A DNA stretch of 64,000 bases from Mycobacterium sp. shizuoka-1 (GTDB lineage Bacteria; Actinomycetota; Actinomycetes; Mycobacteriales; Mycobacteriaceae), in contig NZ_BEWG01000067.1 in NCBI RefSeq assembly GCF_002723835.1, forward strand, positions 88,474-152,473, in the 5' to 3' direction. Below, piece by piece: positions 54,516 through 63,787 of the stretch. A program made the position numbers and the translations under genes. Below the pieces are notes generated by a model. The model had not been told where the DNA came from. It was given only the letters and a program-made list of their open reading frames with translations, and ran no database searches. The first letter of the stretch is position 1, and every line of letters begins with the position of its first letter.

Positions 54516-55208
54516 TCAGCGGCCGCGCGTGACCTCGGCCTGCATCGCCCGGGCCAGGCGCAGCGCCCGCTGCTGCGCCTGGGTACCGCCGGTGACCGCC
54601 ACATCCACGTCGACAACGCAATCGGCCGCCAACCCGACGGCACGTTCGGTGGGAAAGATCGCCCCGCCCTGGTTGTCCGAGTTGAGCACCGTCGCCGTCA
54701 ACACCGCCCCGTCCACCGTGACATCAGTGACCTTCTGATACAGCTCGGTGCCGCCGGGATCGTGCACCTCGGTACGCACGCTGGTGCCCTCGCAGGCTTT
54801 CCACCGGGTGACGAAAGCGGCGAACATCCGCTGTGCCTCGACGTCGGAGCTGAACTCGACGACACCGGCATTGACACTGGACACCGTCTGCTGACGGCCG
54901 TAGTTGGAGAATTCCTGCCAGGCCGCGCGCCGCACATCGCCGACCTCGTAGACCACCCGCATGAACGGTGTGACCGGTCCCAGGCATTCGATCGGGTCGG
55001 CGGCGGAATCATCGCGAATGCCGTTGGGCAGCACATTGATCCCACCGACTTCGGGCAACCCGTGATCAGCCAGCGGGTTTCCCGCGGCTTGGCCGGCCTC
55101 GGCGGCATCGGGTAGCACCGCGGCGAGATCGCGTGGCGGTGCGACGTCATCGCGCGCAGCCCTCCCGTCGACCGTGGTCGTGCACCCGGCCAATACAACG
55201 GTGCCCAC
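54516..55208 (-). CDS. Lipoprotein with PknH-like sensor domain (second of tandem pair), unusual start
   Basis: At least 230 residues. The first usual start codon in frame is GTG 55208, but it leaves only eight residues before the lipobox (VVLAGC). In-frame codons upstream encode TRDNTVVRGRSIVGAI, exactly the basic and hydrophobic parts a lipoprotein signal needs. No ATG, GTG or TTG occurs there before the lepA stop at 55271. The mature part shares CLGP, WKACEG and ADCVVDVDV-type cysteine positions with the neighbouring lipoprotein. Either a rare start (an ATC at 55259 follows a GGGGG block) or a sequence error is implied. Confidence 0.65.
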   Translation of the reverse strand: MGTVVLAGCTTTVDGRAARDDVAPPRDLAAVLPDAAEAGQAAGNPLADHGLPEVGGINVLPNGIRDDSAADPIECLGPVTPFMRVVYEVGDVRRAAWQEFSNYGRQQTVSSVNAGVVEFSSDVEAQRMFAAFVTRWKACEGTSVRTEVHDPGGTELYQKVTDVTVDGAVLTATVLNSDNQGGAIFPTERAVGLAADCVVDVDVAVTGGTQAQQRALRLARAMQAEVTRGR

Positions 55209-55270
55209 GATGGCACCGACTATCGATCGCCCCCGAACGACAGTGTTGTCGCGTGTGATCGAGCCGCCCC

Positions 55271-57202
55271 CTACTTCTTGGCCTTGTCGCCGGCTTTGTC
55301 CCCGCCGGCATCGCTGGACAGTGCGGCGACGAAAGCCTCTTGGGGCACGTCGACCCGGCCGATCGTCTTCATCCGCTTCTTGCCTTCTTTCTGCTTCTCC
55401 AGCAGCTTGCGTTTGCGGGTGATATCACCGCCGTAGCACTTGGCCAGCACGTCCTTGCGGATCGCCCGGATATTCTCGCGGGCAATGATTTTCGATCCGA
55501 TCGCGGCCTGTACCGGTACCTCGAACTGCTGGCGCGGGATGAGCTCTTTGAGCTTGGTGGTCATCTTGTTGCCGTAGGCCTGGGCCGAATCCTTGTGCAC
55601 GATCGCACTGAACGCGTCCACGGCCTCACCCTGCAGCAGGATGTCGACCTTGACCAGCGCGGCGACCTGTTCGCCGGCCTCCTCGTAGTCCAGGCTGGCG
55701 TAGCCGCGGGTGCGGGACTTCAGCGAATCGAAGAAGTCGAAGATGATCTCGCCCAGCGGCATGGTGTAGCGCAGCTCGACCCGCTCGGGCGACAGATAGT
55801 CCATCCCGCCGAGTTCGCCGCGCCGCGACTGACACAACTCCATGATCGTGCCGATGAATTCACTGGGCGCGATGATCGTGGTCTTGACCACCGGCTCGTA
55901 GACCTCGCGGACCTTGCCCTCGGGCCAGTCCGACGGGTTGGTCACCACCATCTCGCTGCCGTCGTCCTTGATCACCCGGTAGACGACGTTGGGTGAGGTG
56001 GAGATCAGATCCAGGTCGAACTCGCGCTCAAGGCGTTCACGGGTGATCTCCATGTGCAGCAGGCCGAGAAAGCCGCAGCGGAAACCGAACCCGAGCGCCA
56101 CCGACGTTTCCGGCTCGTAGGTCAGCGCGGCATCGTTGAGCTGCAGCTTGTCCAGTGCGTCCCGCAGGTTCGGATAGTCGGAGCCGTCCACCGGATACAG
56201 CCCCGAATACACCATCGGCTTGGGTTCGCGGTAACCGGTCAGCGCCTCGGTGGCACCGTGCCGGGCGGCGGTCACGGTGTCGCCGACCTTGGACTGACGG
56301 ACGTCCTTCACCCCGGTGATGAGGTAGCCGACCTCGCCGACACCGAGCCCCTCGCTGGCTTTGGGCTCAGGCGAGACGATGCCCACCTCGAGCAGTTCGT
56401 GGGTGGCACCGGTCGACATCATCTTGATCCGCTCGCGCGGGGTGATCTTGCCGTCCACCACCCGGACGTAGGTCACCACGCCGCGGTAGATGTCGTAGAC
56501 CGAGTCGAAGATCATCGCCCGCAGCGGCGCGTCGGCGTCGCCGGTGGGGGCAGGCACCTGGCGCACCACCTCGTCGAGCAGTTCGGCCACTCCCTCACCG
56601 GTCTTGCCGGACACCCGCAGCACATCGCTGGGCTCGCAGCCGATGATGTGGGCGATCTCACCCGCGTAGCGCTCCGGGTCGGCGGCGGGCAGGTCGATCT
56701 TGTTGAGCACCGGGATGATCGTCAGGTCCCGGTCCAGTGCCAGATACAGGTTGGCCAGCGTCTGGGCCTCGATCCCCTGGGCGGCATCCACCAGCAGCAC
56801 GGCGCCCTCGCACGCCTCCAAGGCGCGCGAGACCTCGTAGGTGAAGTCGACATGGCCCGGGGTGTCGATCAGATGCAGGACGTAATCGGTGTCACCCGAT
56901 CGCCAGGGCAGGCGGACATTCTGGGCCTTGATCGTGATGCCGCGCTCGCGCTCGATGTCCATCCGGTCCAGGTACTGGGCACGCATCGACCGCTCATCGA
57001 CGACGCCGGTGAGCTGCAGCATCCGGTCGGCCAGTGTCGACTTCCCATGATCGATGTGGGCGATGATGCAGAAGTTCCGAATCTGCGCCGGCGCAGTGAA
57101 AGTCTTGTCGGCGAAGCTGCTGATGGGAATCTCCTGGTCGGGTGGTACTTCGAGGGGGCCCTCGGGCCTCCCCAGCGTATCGACTGGGGCGCTGGCGGGC
57201 AC
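55271..57202 (-). CDS. lepA: Elongation factor 4
   Basis: 643 residues. AHIDHGKST (G1), [10 protein letters not shown] (switch), DTPGHVDF (G3) and [10 protein letters not shown] (G4) form the GTPase. The LepA-specific C-terminal domain ends [20 protein letters not shown]. It promotes back-translocation or ribosome biogenesis. GTG 57202 adds about 25 residues ahead of the conserved [21 protein letters not shown]. tuberculosis LepA has a similar extension. No ATG, GTG or TTG lies closer to the conserved start, although AGGAG sits 6 nt before an in-frame ATC. Confidence 0.95.
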   Translation of the reverse strand: MPASAPVDTLGRPEGPLEVPPDQEIPISSFADKTFTAPAQIRNFCIIAHIDHGKSTLADRMLQLTGVVDERSMRAQYLDRMDIERERGITIKAQNVRLPWRSGDTDYVLHLIDTPGHVDFTYEVSRALEACEGAVLLVDAAQGIEAQTLANLYLALDRDLTIIPVLNKIDLPAADPERYAGEIAHIIGCEPSDVLRVSGKTGEGVAELLDEVVRQVPAPTGDADAPLRAMIFDSVYDIYRGVVTYVRVVDGKITPRERIKMMSTGATHELLEVGIVSPEPKASEGLGVGEVGYLITGVKDVRQSKVGDTVTAARHGATEALTGYREPKPMVYSGLYPVDGSDYPNLRDALDKLQLNDAALTYEPETSVALGFGFRCGFLGLLHMEITRERLEREFDLDLISTSPNVVYRVIKDDGSEMVVTNPSDWPEGKVREVYEPVVKTTIIAPSEFIGTIMELCQSRRGELGGMDYLSPERVELRYTMPLGEIIFDFFDSLKSRTRGYASLDYEEAGEQVAALVKVDILLQGEAVDAFSAIVHKDSAQAYGNKMTTKLKELIPRQQFEVPVQAAIGSKIIARENIRAIRKDVLAKCYGGDITRKRKLLEKQKEGKKRMKTIGRVDVPQEAFVAALSSDAGGDKAGDKAKK

Positions 57203-57247
57203 AATCGCGTGCCGCGAGCCGGGCGGGTTCCGCCTATGCTGTCGAGA

Positions 57248-57844
57248 ATGGCGTCGCAGTGGAGGACGTTGCAGAAGTTCGCAGAGCACCTCGTGTTCAA
57301 CGAGGCGCCCAAATTCATCCGGCAGTTGCCGATCCCCCCGGTCGTGCCGCGCACCATCCAGCAGGGCCTCAAGCTGGGCATCGACGTGCTGGCCGCCAGC
57401 GCGGCGGCCGCCGAGCAGCCCGCTGCGATCACCGCGGGGCGGCCGGTGACCAGCACCAGCGTCCCGACCGCGCACCGGGCCCGCCGCGTGGAATACGCGC
57501 CGGACCTCGACGGCCGCGCCGATCCCGGCGAGGTGGTCTGGACTTGGGTGGTCTACGAGGACGACCCGACCCGGGGCAAGGACCGCCCGGTGCTGGTGGT
57601 CGGCCGCGATCGCCGCACACTGCTGGGTCTGATGCTGTCCAGCCAGGTCCAGCACGCCGAGGACCGCAACTGGATCGGCATCGGCGCCGGTGGCTGGGAT
57701 TACGACGGTCGGCCCAGCTGGGTCCGCCTGGACCGGGTGCTCGACGTACCCGAGGAGAGCATCCGCCGCGAGGGCGCGATCCTGGAGAGGTCGACGTTCG
57801 ACCTGGTGGCCGCCCGGCTGCGCGCCGACTACTCCTGGAGCTAG
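57248..57844 (+). CDS. PemK/MazF-fold-like protein (Rv2405-like)
   Basis: 198 residues. A helical N-terminus ([20 protein letters not shown]) and linker precede a C-terminal half with [20 protein letters not shown] and [20 protein letters not shown], the strand pattern of PemK/MazF endoribonucleases. No antitoxin gene is adjacent and the N-terminal extension is unusual, so toxin activity is doubtful. Position beside lepA matches Rv2405. ATG 57248 is favoured; ATG 57236 is 12 bp upstream. Confidence 0.65.
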   Translation: MASQWRTLQKFAEHLVFNEAPKFIRQLPIPPVVPRTIQQGLKLGIDVLAASAAAAEQPAAITAGRPVTSTSVPTAHRARRVEYAPDLDGRADPGEVVWTWVVYEDDPTRGKDRPVLVVGRDRRTLLGLMLSSQVQHAEDRNWIGIGAGGWDYDGRPSWVRLDRVLDVPEESIRREGAILERSTFDLVAARLRADYSWS

Positions 57845-57855
57845 CGGGCGGCGTG

Positions 57856-58962
57856 TCAGACGCTGACCGCGGCCCGTTCCCGCAGCAACGGCAATACCCC
57901 GGTTCCGACATGCTGGATTTCCTCGGCCTGCGGGTAGCCCGACAGCACGAACTCGCTGATCCCCAGCGCCGCGTATTCGGACAGCACGTCGGCCACCGTC
58001 TGGTAGCTGCCGACCGCGGCTGTTCCCGCCCCGTCGCGGAGCAGGCTGGGTCCGGCCCACAGGCCCGGATGCACCAGCAGGCTGCGGGCGTCGACGAGTT
58101 CGCCGGTGGTCAGCGCCGCCATCCGGCGCTGACCTTCGGATCCGGACTGGGTGAATCGCTCGTGGGCCGACCGAACGCTCTCGGCGGTCACACCGCTGAG
58201 CAACTCGTCGGCGCGCGCCCACGCAGAGTCCTCGTCGGCGCGGGCGACGGTGTGCAGTCGCACGCCGTAGCGCAGGGCGCGGCCGCGGCGGGCCGCGGCC
58301 GCACGCACCCGGTCGATCTTCTCGGCCACCTGGTCCGGGGGTTCAGCCCAGGTGAGGTACACGTCGGCGTGCTCGGCCGCGACCTCGATCGCCTCGGGCG
58401 ATGACCCGCCGAAGTAGATCTGCGGCACCGAGGGCACCGGGTAGGCAACCCGGGCGCGCTCGACGGTGTAGAACTCGCCGTCGTAGGAGAACTCGCCGCC
58501 CTGCCACACACCACGCAGGATCGACAGGAACTCGCCGGTACGGCGGTACCGCGCGGCCTTGTCCTCGTGATCGCCGTAGCGGCGCATCTCGGCTTCTTCG
58601 CCGCCGGTGACGATGTTGAGGGCCAGCCGGTTTCCGGTGAATCGCTGATACGTGCTGGCTTCCTGAGCGGCCAGCACCGGTGAGAGCACCCCGGGCCGGA
58701 ACGCCACCAGGAACTTCAGCCGCCGACTGTGCTGGGCCAGCGCCGCGGTGGCGATCCAGGAGTCCTCACAGGCTGAACCGGTAGGCGTGAGAGCAGCTTC
58801 GAAACCGAACTCCTCGGCCACCCGCACCAATGCGGTGAGGTTCTCCAGCGTGGGAAGCAGATGGGATTGCGCCCGCACCGCGAAATCACTCTGGTTGTCG
58901 GCGATCGTGCTGGTGTCCCCGTGGGTGGGCAGATACCAATGAAACTTCAACGCGTTCGGCAA
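57856..58962 (-). CDS. SsuD-like flavin-dependent alkanesulfonate monooxygenase family protein
   Basis: 368 residues of the LLM superfamily. [74 protein letters not shown] and [20 protein letters not shown] follow the SsuD/SfnG order closely. It probably uses FMNH2 to cleave a C-S bond and release sulfite. The start is TTG 58962 with GGAG 7 nt upstream. It diverges from the metNIQ-like operon across a gap with two palindromes. A flavin reductase is not adjacent. Confidence 0.85.
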   Translation of the reverse strand: MPNALKFHWYLPTHGDTSTIADNQSDFAVRAQSHLLPTLENLTALVRVAEEFGFEAALTPTGSACEDSWIATAALAQHSRRLKFLVAFRPGVLSPVLAAQEASTYQRFTGNRLALNIVTGGEEAEMRRYGDHEDKAARYRRTGEFLSILRGVWQGGEFSYDGEFYTVERARVAYPVPSVPQIYFGGSSPEAIEVAAEHADVYLTWAEPPDQVAEKIDRVRAAAARRGRALRYGVRLHTVARADEDSAWARADELLSGVTAESVRSAHERFTQSGSEGQRRMAALTTGELVDARSLLVHPGLWAGPSLLRDGAGTAAVGSYQTVADVLSEYAALGISEFVLSGYPQAEEIQHVGTGVLPLLRERAAVSV

Positions 58963-59031
58963 ACCGTGCTCCAGACCTTTTCGCTACACACACCCCAGGA
59001 GCACAATGGCCGACACCGTGCTGCGCGCGCC

Positions 59032-59060
59032 ATGGTTGTAACCATTGTGATCGGATCACA
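59032..59060. promoter_or_regulatory. Two abutting palindromes in the sulfur-cluster divergent promoter region
   Basis: ATGGTTGTAACCAT (59032-59045, 6-2-6) is followed without a gap by TGTGATCGGATCACA (59046-59060, 7-1-7). Both are perfect inverted repeats. The second resembles a CRP-type TGTGA/TCACA dyad but with a 5-bp rather than 6-bp centre. They lie between the divergent SsuD-like (58962) and metN-like (59221) genes, where a shared repressor or activator could act on both. Confidence 0.6.
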
Positions 59061-59220
59061 TCATCGCGACCACTAACAATCACAACGATCACTACGCTCG
59101 TCAGCCCCACGCGGCCGGCCTACCGTCAAAGGTCGTTTCGCCTCAACGCGCCTGACATGGTCGTCGGACTGCGGCAACAACATTCACTTGTGACAAGTCC
59201 CTGCACTCGAAAGAGCGTTT

Positions 59221-60222
59221 GTGATCGAGATCGAAGGTTTGACCAAGAGATTCGGGGACCGCACCGTCCTCGATGACGTCTCGCTGTCGGTGGGCAGCGG
59301 GGAGATCCTGGCCGTAGTGGGCCCGAGTGGTGCCGGCAAGAGCACGCTGTCGCGCTGTGTCAGCTTCCTGGAACGCCCCACCAGCGGCACGGTGCGGGTC
59401 GATGGCAAGGACTTCACCCGGCTCGACGGGGCCGAACTCATTGCCGCGCGGCGCAGCGTCGGCGTGATCTTCCAGTCGGCACCACTACTCAGGCGCCGCA
59501 CCGTCGCCCAGAATGTCGCTCTGCCATTGGAATACGTCGGGGCAACCACCGCATCAGCAGACAAGCGCGTCACGGAGCTTCTCGACCGGGTCGGGCTGGC
59601 CGATCGCTCCTCCTTCTACCCCGGGCAACTCTCGGGCGGCCAGAAGCAGCGGGTCGGAATTGCCCGGGCGCTCGCTCTCGGACCGTCCAACCTGTTGTCC
59701 GACGAGGCAACATCCGGGCTCGATCCGGCCACCACCAAGTCAATCTTGGCTCTGGTCAGCCATCTTCGCGACGAGTACGGGCTGTCCATCATCCTGATCA
59801 CGCACGAAATGGAAGTCGTGCGGGAAGTCGCCGACTCGGTGGCTCGCATCGACAACGGTCGCATCATCGAGAGTGGCTCGGTGGAGGACATCATCCTCGA
59901 TCCGACCTCGGCGCTGGCTCATGAACTGTTGCCGGATCGGCCGGCCGTGCCACCGAGCGGCGATGGCGAGATCTGGGAGGTGTCCTACGCGTCGCGCGCG
60001 GTGCCGCTGGACTGGCTGACGTCGCTGCACACCGTTCCTGAAGTCGGCGGGGCCAGGGTCAACGTGTTGAGTGCCAGCGTGGAGGCAATCCGTGGGGTGG
60101 CGGTCGGTAGAGCCGTGTTGTCCATATCCCCTTGTGCACCGCCAGGTTTCGCTGATCACCTGACCCGACTTGGATTGCACGTGCGGGCCGCAGGCGCCAA
60201 AACCGGGGAGCAGGCAGCGTGA
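59221..60222 (+). CDS. MetN-like ABC transporter ATP-binding protein
   Basis: 333 residues. Walker [10 protein letters not shown] (about 36-44), signature [16 protein letters not shown], Walker [17 protein letters not shown] and switch His in [14 protein letters not shown] match MetN. The C-terminal region (about 245-325) has the length of a NIL/ACT-type regulatory domain. Substrate may be methionine or an organosulfur compound, given the flanking monooxygenases. GTG 59221 has a weak AAAGAG upstream. It overlaps the permease by GTGA. Confidence 0.88.
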   Translation: MIEIEGLTKRFGDRTVLDDVSLSVGSGEILAVVGPSGAGKSTLSRCVSFLERPTSGTVRVDGKDFTRLDGAELIAARRSVGVIFQSAPLLRRRTVAQNVALPLEYVGATTASADKRVTELLDRVGLADRSSFYPGQLSGGQKQRVGIARALALGPSNLLSDEATSGLDPATTKSILALVSHLRDEYGLSIILITHEMEVVREVADSVARIDNGRIIESGSVEDIILDPTSALAHELLPDRPAVPPSGDGEIWEVSYASRAVPLDWLTSLHTVPEVGGARVNVLSASVEAIRGVAVGRAVLSISPCAPPGFADHLTRLGLHVRAAGAKTGEQAA

Positions 60223-60902
60223 CCTACTCGGCGCAGAGCGATTTCAGCACACCGTGGGACAAGGTTCTGGACCTGCTACTGCCGGCCTACGGGCAAACCT
60301 GGTTGATGGTCGGCATCACCATGGTGCTCGTCGTCTTGATCGGCACCCCCTTGGGTATCACCCTGCACAACACCTCCGACTTCGGGCTGTTCCCGGATCG
60401 GAAGGTGTTCGCCGTCCTGAACACCATCGTCAACATCGGCCGCTCCCTGCCGTTTCTGATCCTGATGGCGGCGATCATCCCCGTCACACGCTTCCTGGTC
60501 GGAACGACGATCGGCATCCCGGCCGCCATCGTCCCGATGACGACGGCGGGTGTTCCCTTCTTCGCCCGGCTGGTACAGAACGCATTACGCGACGTCCGCT
60601 CTGACGTCACCGACATGGGACAGGTGTCTGGCGGCTCTCACGTGCAGGTCATTCGCACGGTGCAGCTCTCCGAAGCGCTCCCGGCGCTCGCCGGTGCTTT
60701 GACGGTGAACACCATCGCAATGATCGATTATTCGGCCATCGCCGGCTCGATCGGCGCCGGCGGAATCGGGAATCTTGCAATTACCTACGGCTACAACCGG
60801 TTCGATCACAACATCATGATCGCGACCGCGATCTCACTCATCATCACCATCCAAGTCGTCCAATTCGTGGGCGACCGCCTCGTCAAAGCTCTCACCCGCT
60901 GA
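60219..60902 (+). CDS. MetI-like ABC transporter permease
   Basis: 227 residues with five membrane helices. [20 protein letters not shown] opens helix 1 and the EAA-like loop reads [40 protein letters not shown] and [10 protein letters not shown] are MetI signatures. GTG 60219 overlaps the MetN-like stop. The binding-protein gene follows after 11 bp. Confidence 0.9.
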   Translation: MTYSAQSDFSTPWDKVLDLLLPAYGQTWLMVGITMVLVVLIGTPLGITLHNTSDFGLFPDRKVFAVLNTIVNIGRSLPFLILMAAIIPVTRFLVGTTIGIPAAIVPMTTAGVPFFARLVQNALRDVRSDVTDMGQVSGGSHVQVIRTVQLSEALPALAGALTVNTIAMIDYSAIAGSIGAGGIGNLAITYGYNRFDHNIMIATAISLIITIQVVQFVGDRLVKALTR

Positions 60903-60913
60903 AAGGATCCTTC

Positions 60914-61819
60914 GTGACCGACCAGATCAACTCGACAGTCGGCGACCACGTCGACATCGAGATCAAGAAGAAGAAACGCTGGCCGTGGATCGCTGCCGCG
61001 GTGGCCGTCGTCGTGGCCGTCGCCGGCGGCGTGACCTACGCCAAACTCTCCAACCGCGACAAGCCGTTCGGTACCACACTGCCGGTCGCCACGTGGAGCA
61101 CCGACATTGCCGCCGAACAACTGCTGCAATACATTTCCACCAACGTTGCACCGAGCCACGGGATCACCATCGAGCCGGTCAAGATCGACAATCTGGTCGA
61201 GATCAACCGAGCCGTCGATGCGGGCACCGTCGCCGGCAACTTCTTCGAGCACCAACCGTTCCTCAATGACGCCATTGCAGCCAACGGATTCAAGCTCACC
61301 CTCGCCGCGCCGACGTTCACCTGGGACCAGGCGACATACTCCGACAAGTACCGCAGCTGGGATCAGGTGCCCAACGGTGCCAAGATCGCCTTGCGCGACG
61401 ACCCGGCCGGCCAGGCCATAGCGCTGCTGGACCTTGCCTACGACAAGCAGATCACTCTCAAGCCCGACAAAGACAGCGTGGCAGGACTGCCCCAGCTGTC
61501 CGACATCGCGTCGAATCCCAAGAACTATCAATTTGTTCAGGTCCCGATCGGTCAGCTCGCACGCAGCCTCGCCGACGTCGACGCGATTGTCGTGCACATC
61601 TCGGACGTCTACGCCGCAGGTCTGACCGAAGGCCAAATTCTGGCCCGCGAGCCGGCGCCGAAGGGCAGCGAGGGCGGCCTGGTGGTCAGCGACAAGCACC
61701 TCAACGATCCGAATGTGCAGAAGTTGATCGCGACGTTCAAGGACCCGACGATCGCGCAGTTCTTGGAGACGACCGACAACCAGCTGATCCGCAACACCCT
61801 CGGCCCGATCGGCGAATAG
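60914..61819 (+). CDS. MetQ/NlpA-like substrate-binding protein with N-terminal membrane anchor
   Basis: 301 residues. The MetQ fold shows ITIEPVKIDNLVEINRAVDA, VAGNFFEHQPFLNDAIAANG, KIALRDDPAGQAIALLDLAY and IVVHISDVYAAGLTEGQI. Unlike normal MetQ it has no lipobox Cys. A lysine-rich stretch (DIEIKKKKRWPW) precedes a single hydrophobic helix (about 24-45), so it looks anchored by an uncleaved helix. GTG 60914 lies 11 bp after the permease stop with GAAAGGA upstream. Confidence 0.88.
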   Translation: MTDQINSTVGDHVDIEIKKKKRWPWIAAAVAVVVAVAGGVTYAKLSNRDKPFGTTLPVATWSTDIAAEQLLQYISTNVAPSHGITIEPVKIDNLVEINRAVDAGTVAGNFFEHQPFLNDAIAANGFKLTLAAPTFTWDQATYSDKYRSWDQVPNGAKIALRDDPAGQAIALLDLAYDKQITLKPDKDSVAGLPQLSDIASNPKNYQFVQVPIGQLARSLADVDAIVVHISDVYAAGLTEGQILAREPAPKGSEGGLVVSDKHLNDPNVQKLIATFKDPTIAQFLETTDNQLIRNTLGPIGE

Positions 61820-61829
61820 GAGACCCGAT

Positions 61830-63242
61830 ATGGCCAAGAAGAAGCCCCTGTATTTCTCGGCGTTCGTGATGAACACGGCATCGCATGTGCTGCATGGCCT
61901 TTGGCGGGCACCCGAGGCACAGAACCACAAGTTCAACTCCCTACGGCATTGGACTTCGGTGGCCAGCCAGGTTGACAAGGCCGGCTATGACCTGTTGTTC
62001 TTCGCTGACGTGTTCGGCTTGCGCGCACCGTGGAATGGCAACTGGCGCAAGTCCGTCGAGGGCGGAATTCAGGTTCCGGTCAACGATCCGTCGGTGCTGG
62101 CGTCGGCACTCGCCGCCGCCACGGACCACCTCGGCATCGTGTTCACCAGCTCGATCATCCAGGACCACCCGTTCAACTTCGCCAGGCGGATGTCCTCGCT
62201 GGACCACTACACCGACGGCCGGCTGGGCTGGAACATTGTGACGAGCTTCAACGAGAACATGTTTCGCAGTTTCGGCTATGCCGGCACCCTGGAGCACGAC
62301 GAGCGCTACGAGTGGGCCTACGAGTACGTCGATGTCGCCTACAAACTGTGGGAGGGCTCCTGGGACGACGACGGGCTGGTCCAGGACAAAGAACTCGGTG
62401 TGCATTCCGACCCCGCCAAGATCCACAAGATCAATCACGTCGGAGCGCGCTACCAGGTGGAGGGGCCGCACTTCGTCTCGCCGTCCTTGCAACGCACACC
62501 GGTGCTCTTCCAAGCCGGGTCCTCCCCTGCCGGCCAGCTGTTCTCGGCCCGTAACGCCGAAGGCGTCTACATCAGCAGCCCGACCCCGGAGGCCGCGTAC
62601 GGATTGACGTCCGAGACGCGGGCATTGGCGGCCGGCAACGGCCGAGATCCCGGCGATATCACATTCGCCCAAGGTCTGTCCTTCGTGATCGGAGACACCC
62701 ACGCCGACGCGGTCCGCCGCGAGGACGAGATCAAGCGCTACCTCGATGTGGAAGGTGTCGCGCTACACGCCCTTGGCGATGCCGGGATCGACGCCGGGGC
62801 ACTACCGCTGGACACCCCAATCAGCGAGCTCGGAAAGTTCACCGGCATCAAGAGCTTCATCCGCTGGGCGTCTGAAATCTCCGGCAACGACGAGCCGACC
62901 ATTCGCGATATGGCCTGGGCACTGGAGGGCGCCAACCGGGTCGTCGGCACCGCTGATGAGATCGCGGACTACCTCGAGGAGTGGCGCGAGGCCGGGGTCG
63001 ACGGGGTCAACGTCTACCACGCGACCGTGCCGGGCTCGTTCCAGGAGACCGCCGACCGGCTTTTCCCGACGCTGCGCGAACGCGGCCTGATCTCGACCGA
63101 CAAATCCGGCACCTTGCGGCAGAAGCTGCTAGGCCGCGGCGACCGGCTTCCCGACACTCATCCGGCCGCCGCCTACCGCGGCGCGTTCACCGACAACGAC
63201 CTGCTCAACGGGGTAGAGCAACCTGTTCGGGCCGCTGGCTAA
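61830..63242 (+). CDS. NtaA/SnaA/DmoA-family FMN-dependent monooxygenase
   Basis: 470 residues. The family is shown by LFFADVFGLRAPWNGNWRKS, HPFNFARRMSSLDHYTDGRL, GWNIVTSFNENMFRSFGY and FQAGSSPAGQLFSARNAEGV. Members oxidise nitrilotriacetate, dibenzothiophene sulfone or dimethyl sulfide with FMNH2. With the metNIQ-like transporter just upstream (11-bp gap) and the SsuD-like gene divergent, use of an organosulfur compound as sulfur source is likely. The substrate is not deducible. Confidence 0.88.
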   Translation: MAKKKPLYFSAFVMNTASHVLHGLWRAPEAQNHKFNSLRHWTSVASQVDKAGYDLLFFADVFGLRAPWNGNWRKSVEGGIQVPVNDPSVLASALAAATDHLGIVFTSSIIQDHPFNFARRMSSLDHYTDGRLGWNIVTSFNENMFRSFGYAGTLEHDERYEWAYEYVDVAYKLWEGSWDDDGLVQDKELGVHSDPAKIHKINHVGARYQVEGPHFVSPSLQRTPVLFQAGSSPAGQLFSARNAEGVYISSPTPEAAYGLTSETRALAAGNGRDPGDITFAQGLSFVIGDTHADAVRREDEIKRYLDVEGVALHALGDAGIDAGALPLDTPISELGKFTGIKSFIRWASEISGNDEPTIRDMAWALEGANRVVGTADEIADYLEEWREAGVDGVNVYHATVPGSFQETADRLFPTLRERGLISTDKSGTLRQKLLGRGDRLPDTHPAAAYRGAFTDNDLLNGVEQPVRAAG

Positions 63243-63670
63243 CCACCCTGGGTGATGTAGGCCTGCAGATGCTGCTGTTCGGCTTGCAGCTCTTCCATCC
63301 GGTTCTTCACCACGTCGCCGATGCTGACGATGCCGACCAGCCGGCCACCCTGCATCACCGGCACGTGGCGGACCCGGTTGTTGGTCATCAAGGCGCTCAA
63401 GTCGTCGACCAGGTCATCGGGTGAGCAGGTCACCAGCACCGTGCTCATGATGTCGGCGACGGAGCTTCGCAGCAGTTCAGCGCCCTGATCGTGCAGTTTG
63501 CGCACGACGTCGCGCTCCGAGACGATGCCCACCACCCCGTCCGGGCCGACCACGACCATCGCGCCGATGTTGTGGATGACCAACTCGGTCAGGAGTCCGG
63601 TCACCGTGGTGGTTTCGGTGACCGTGGCCACCGTCGAGCCCTTGGCCCGCAGGATGTCGGCGATGCGCAT
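63239..63670 (-). CDS. CBS-domain-pair protein
   Basis: 143 residues. Two CBS motifs fill the whole protein: VTGLLTELVIHNIGAMVVVG with GIVSERDVVRKLHD (about 20-65), and DDLVDDLSALMTNNRVRHVP with GRLVGIVSIGDVVKNRMEEL (about 85-130). Free-standing CBS pairs bind adenine nucleotides or NAD(H) and act as energy sensors. ATG 63670 has AAGGGGG 5 nt upstream; GTG 63676 would overlap it. Overlaps the monooxygenase gene tail-to-tail by 4 bp. Hrp1 of the DosR regulon is a distant relative in architecture. Confidence 0.85.
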   Translation of the reverse strand: MRIADILRAKGSTVATVTETTTVTGLLTELVIHNIGAMVVVGPDGVVGIVSERDVVRKLHDQGAELLRSSVADIMSTVLVTCSPDDLVDDLSALMTNNRVRHVPVMQGGRLVGIVSIGDVVKNRMEELQAEQQHLQAYITQGG

Positions 63671-63787
63671 CGCCACCCCCTTGTGATGGATGTCACACCA
63701 GGCTAAGGCTTGGCGCCGCCCCGGGGAAGCAAACCGCTTTGGTTGCGTTAGGACAGAACGGACGACACCACGACGGAGGAGATCGGT

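Noticed and set aside
56054..57235. Long plus-strand extension upstream of the PemK-like gene
   Set aside because: It is antisense to lepA; homology-like sequence begins only at about 57248.
57203..58222. N-terminal extension of lepA to 983 codons
   Set aside because: It runs antisense through the PemK-like and SsuD-like regions and has no GTPase-family similarity.
59161..59290. A further cysteine-leader sORF before the metN-like gene
   Set aside because: The ATG-led frame at 59157 has only isolated Cys codons, runs past the metN start, and no anti-SD pairing was found.
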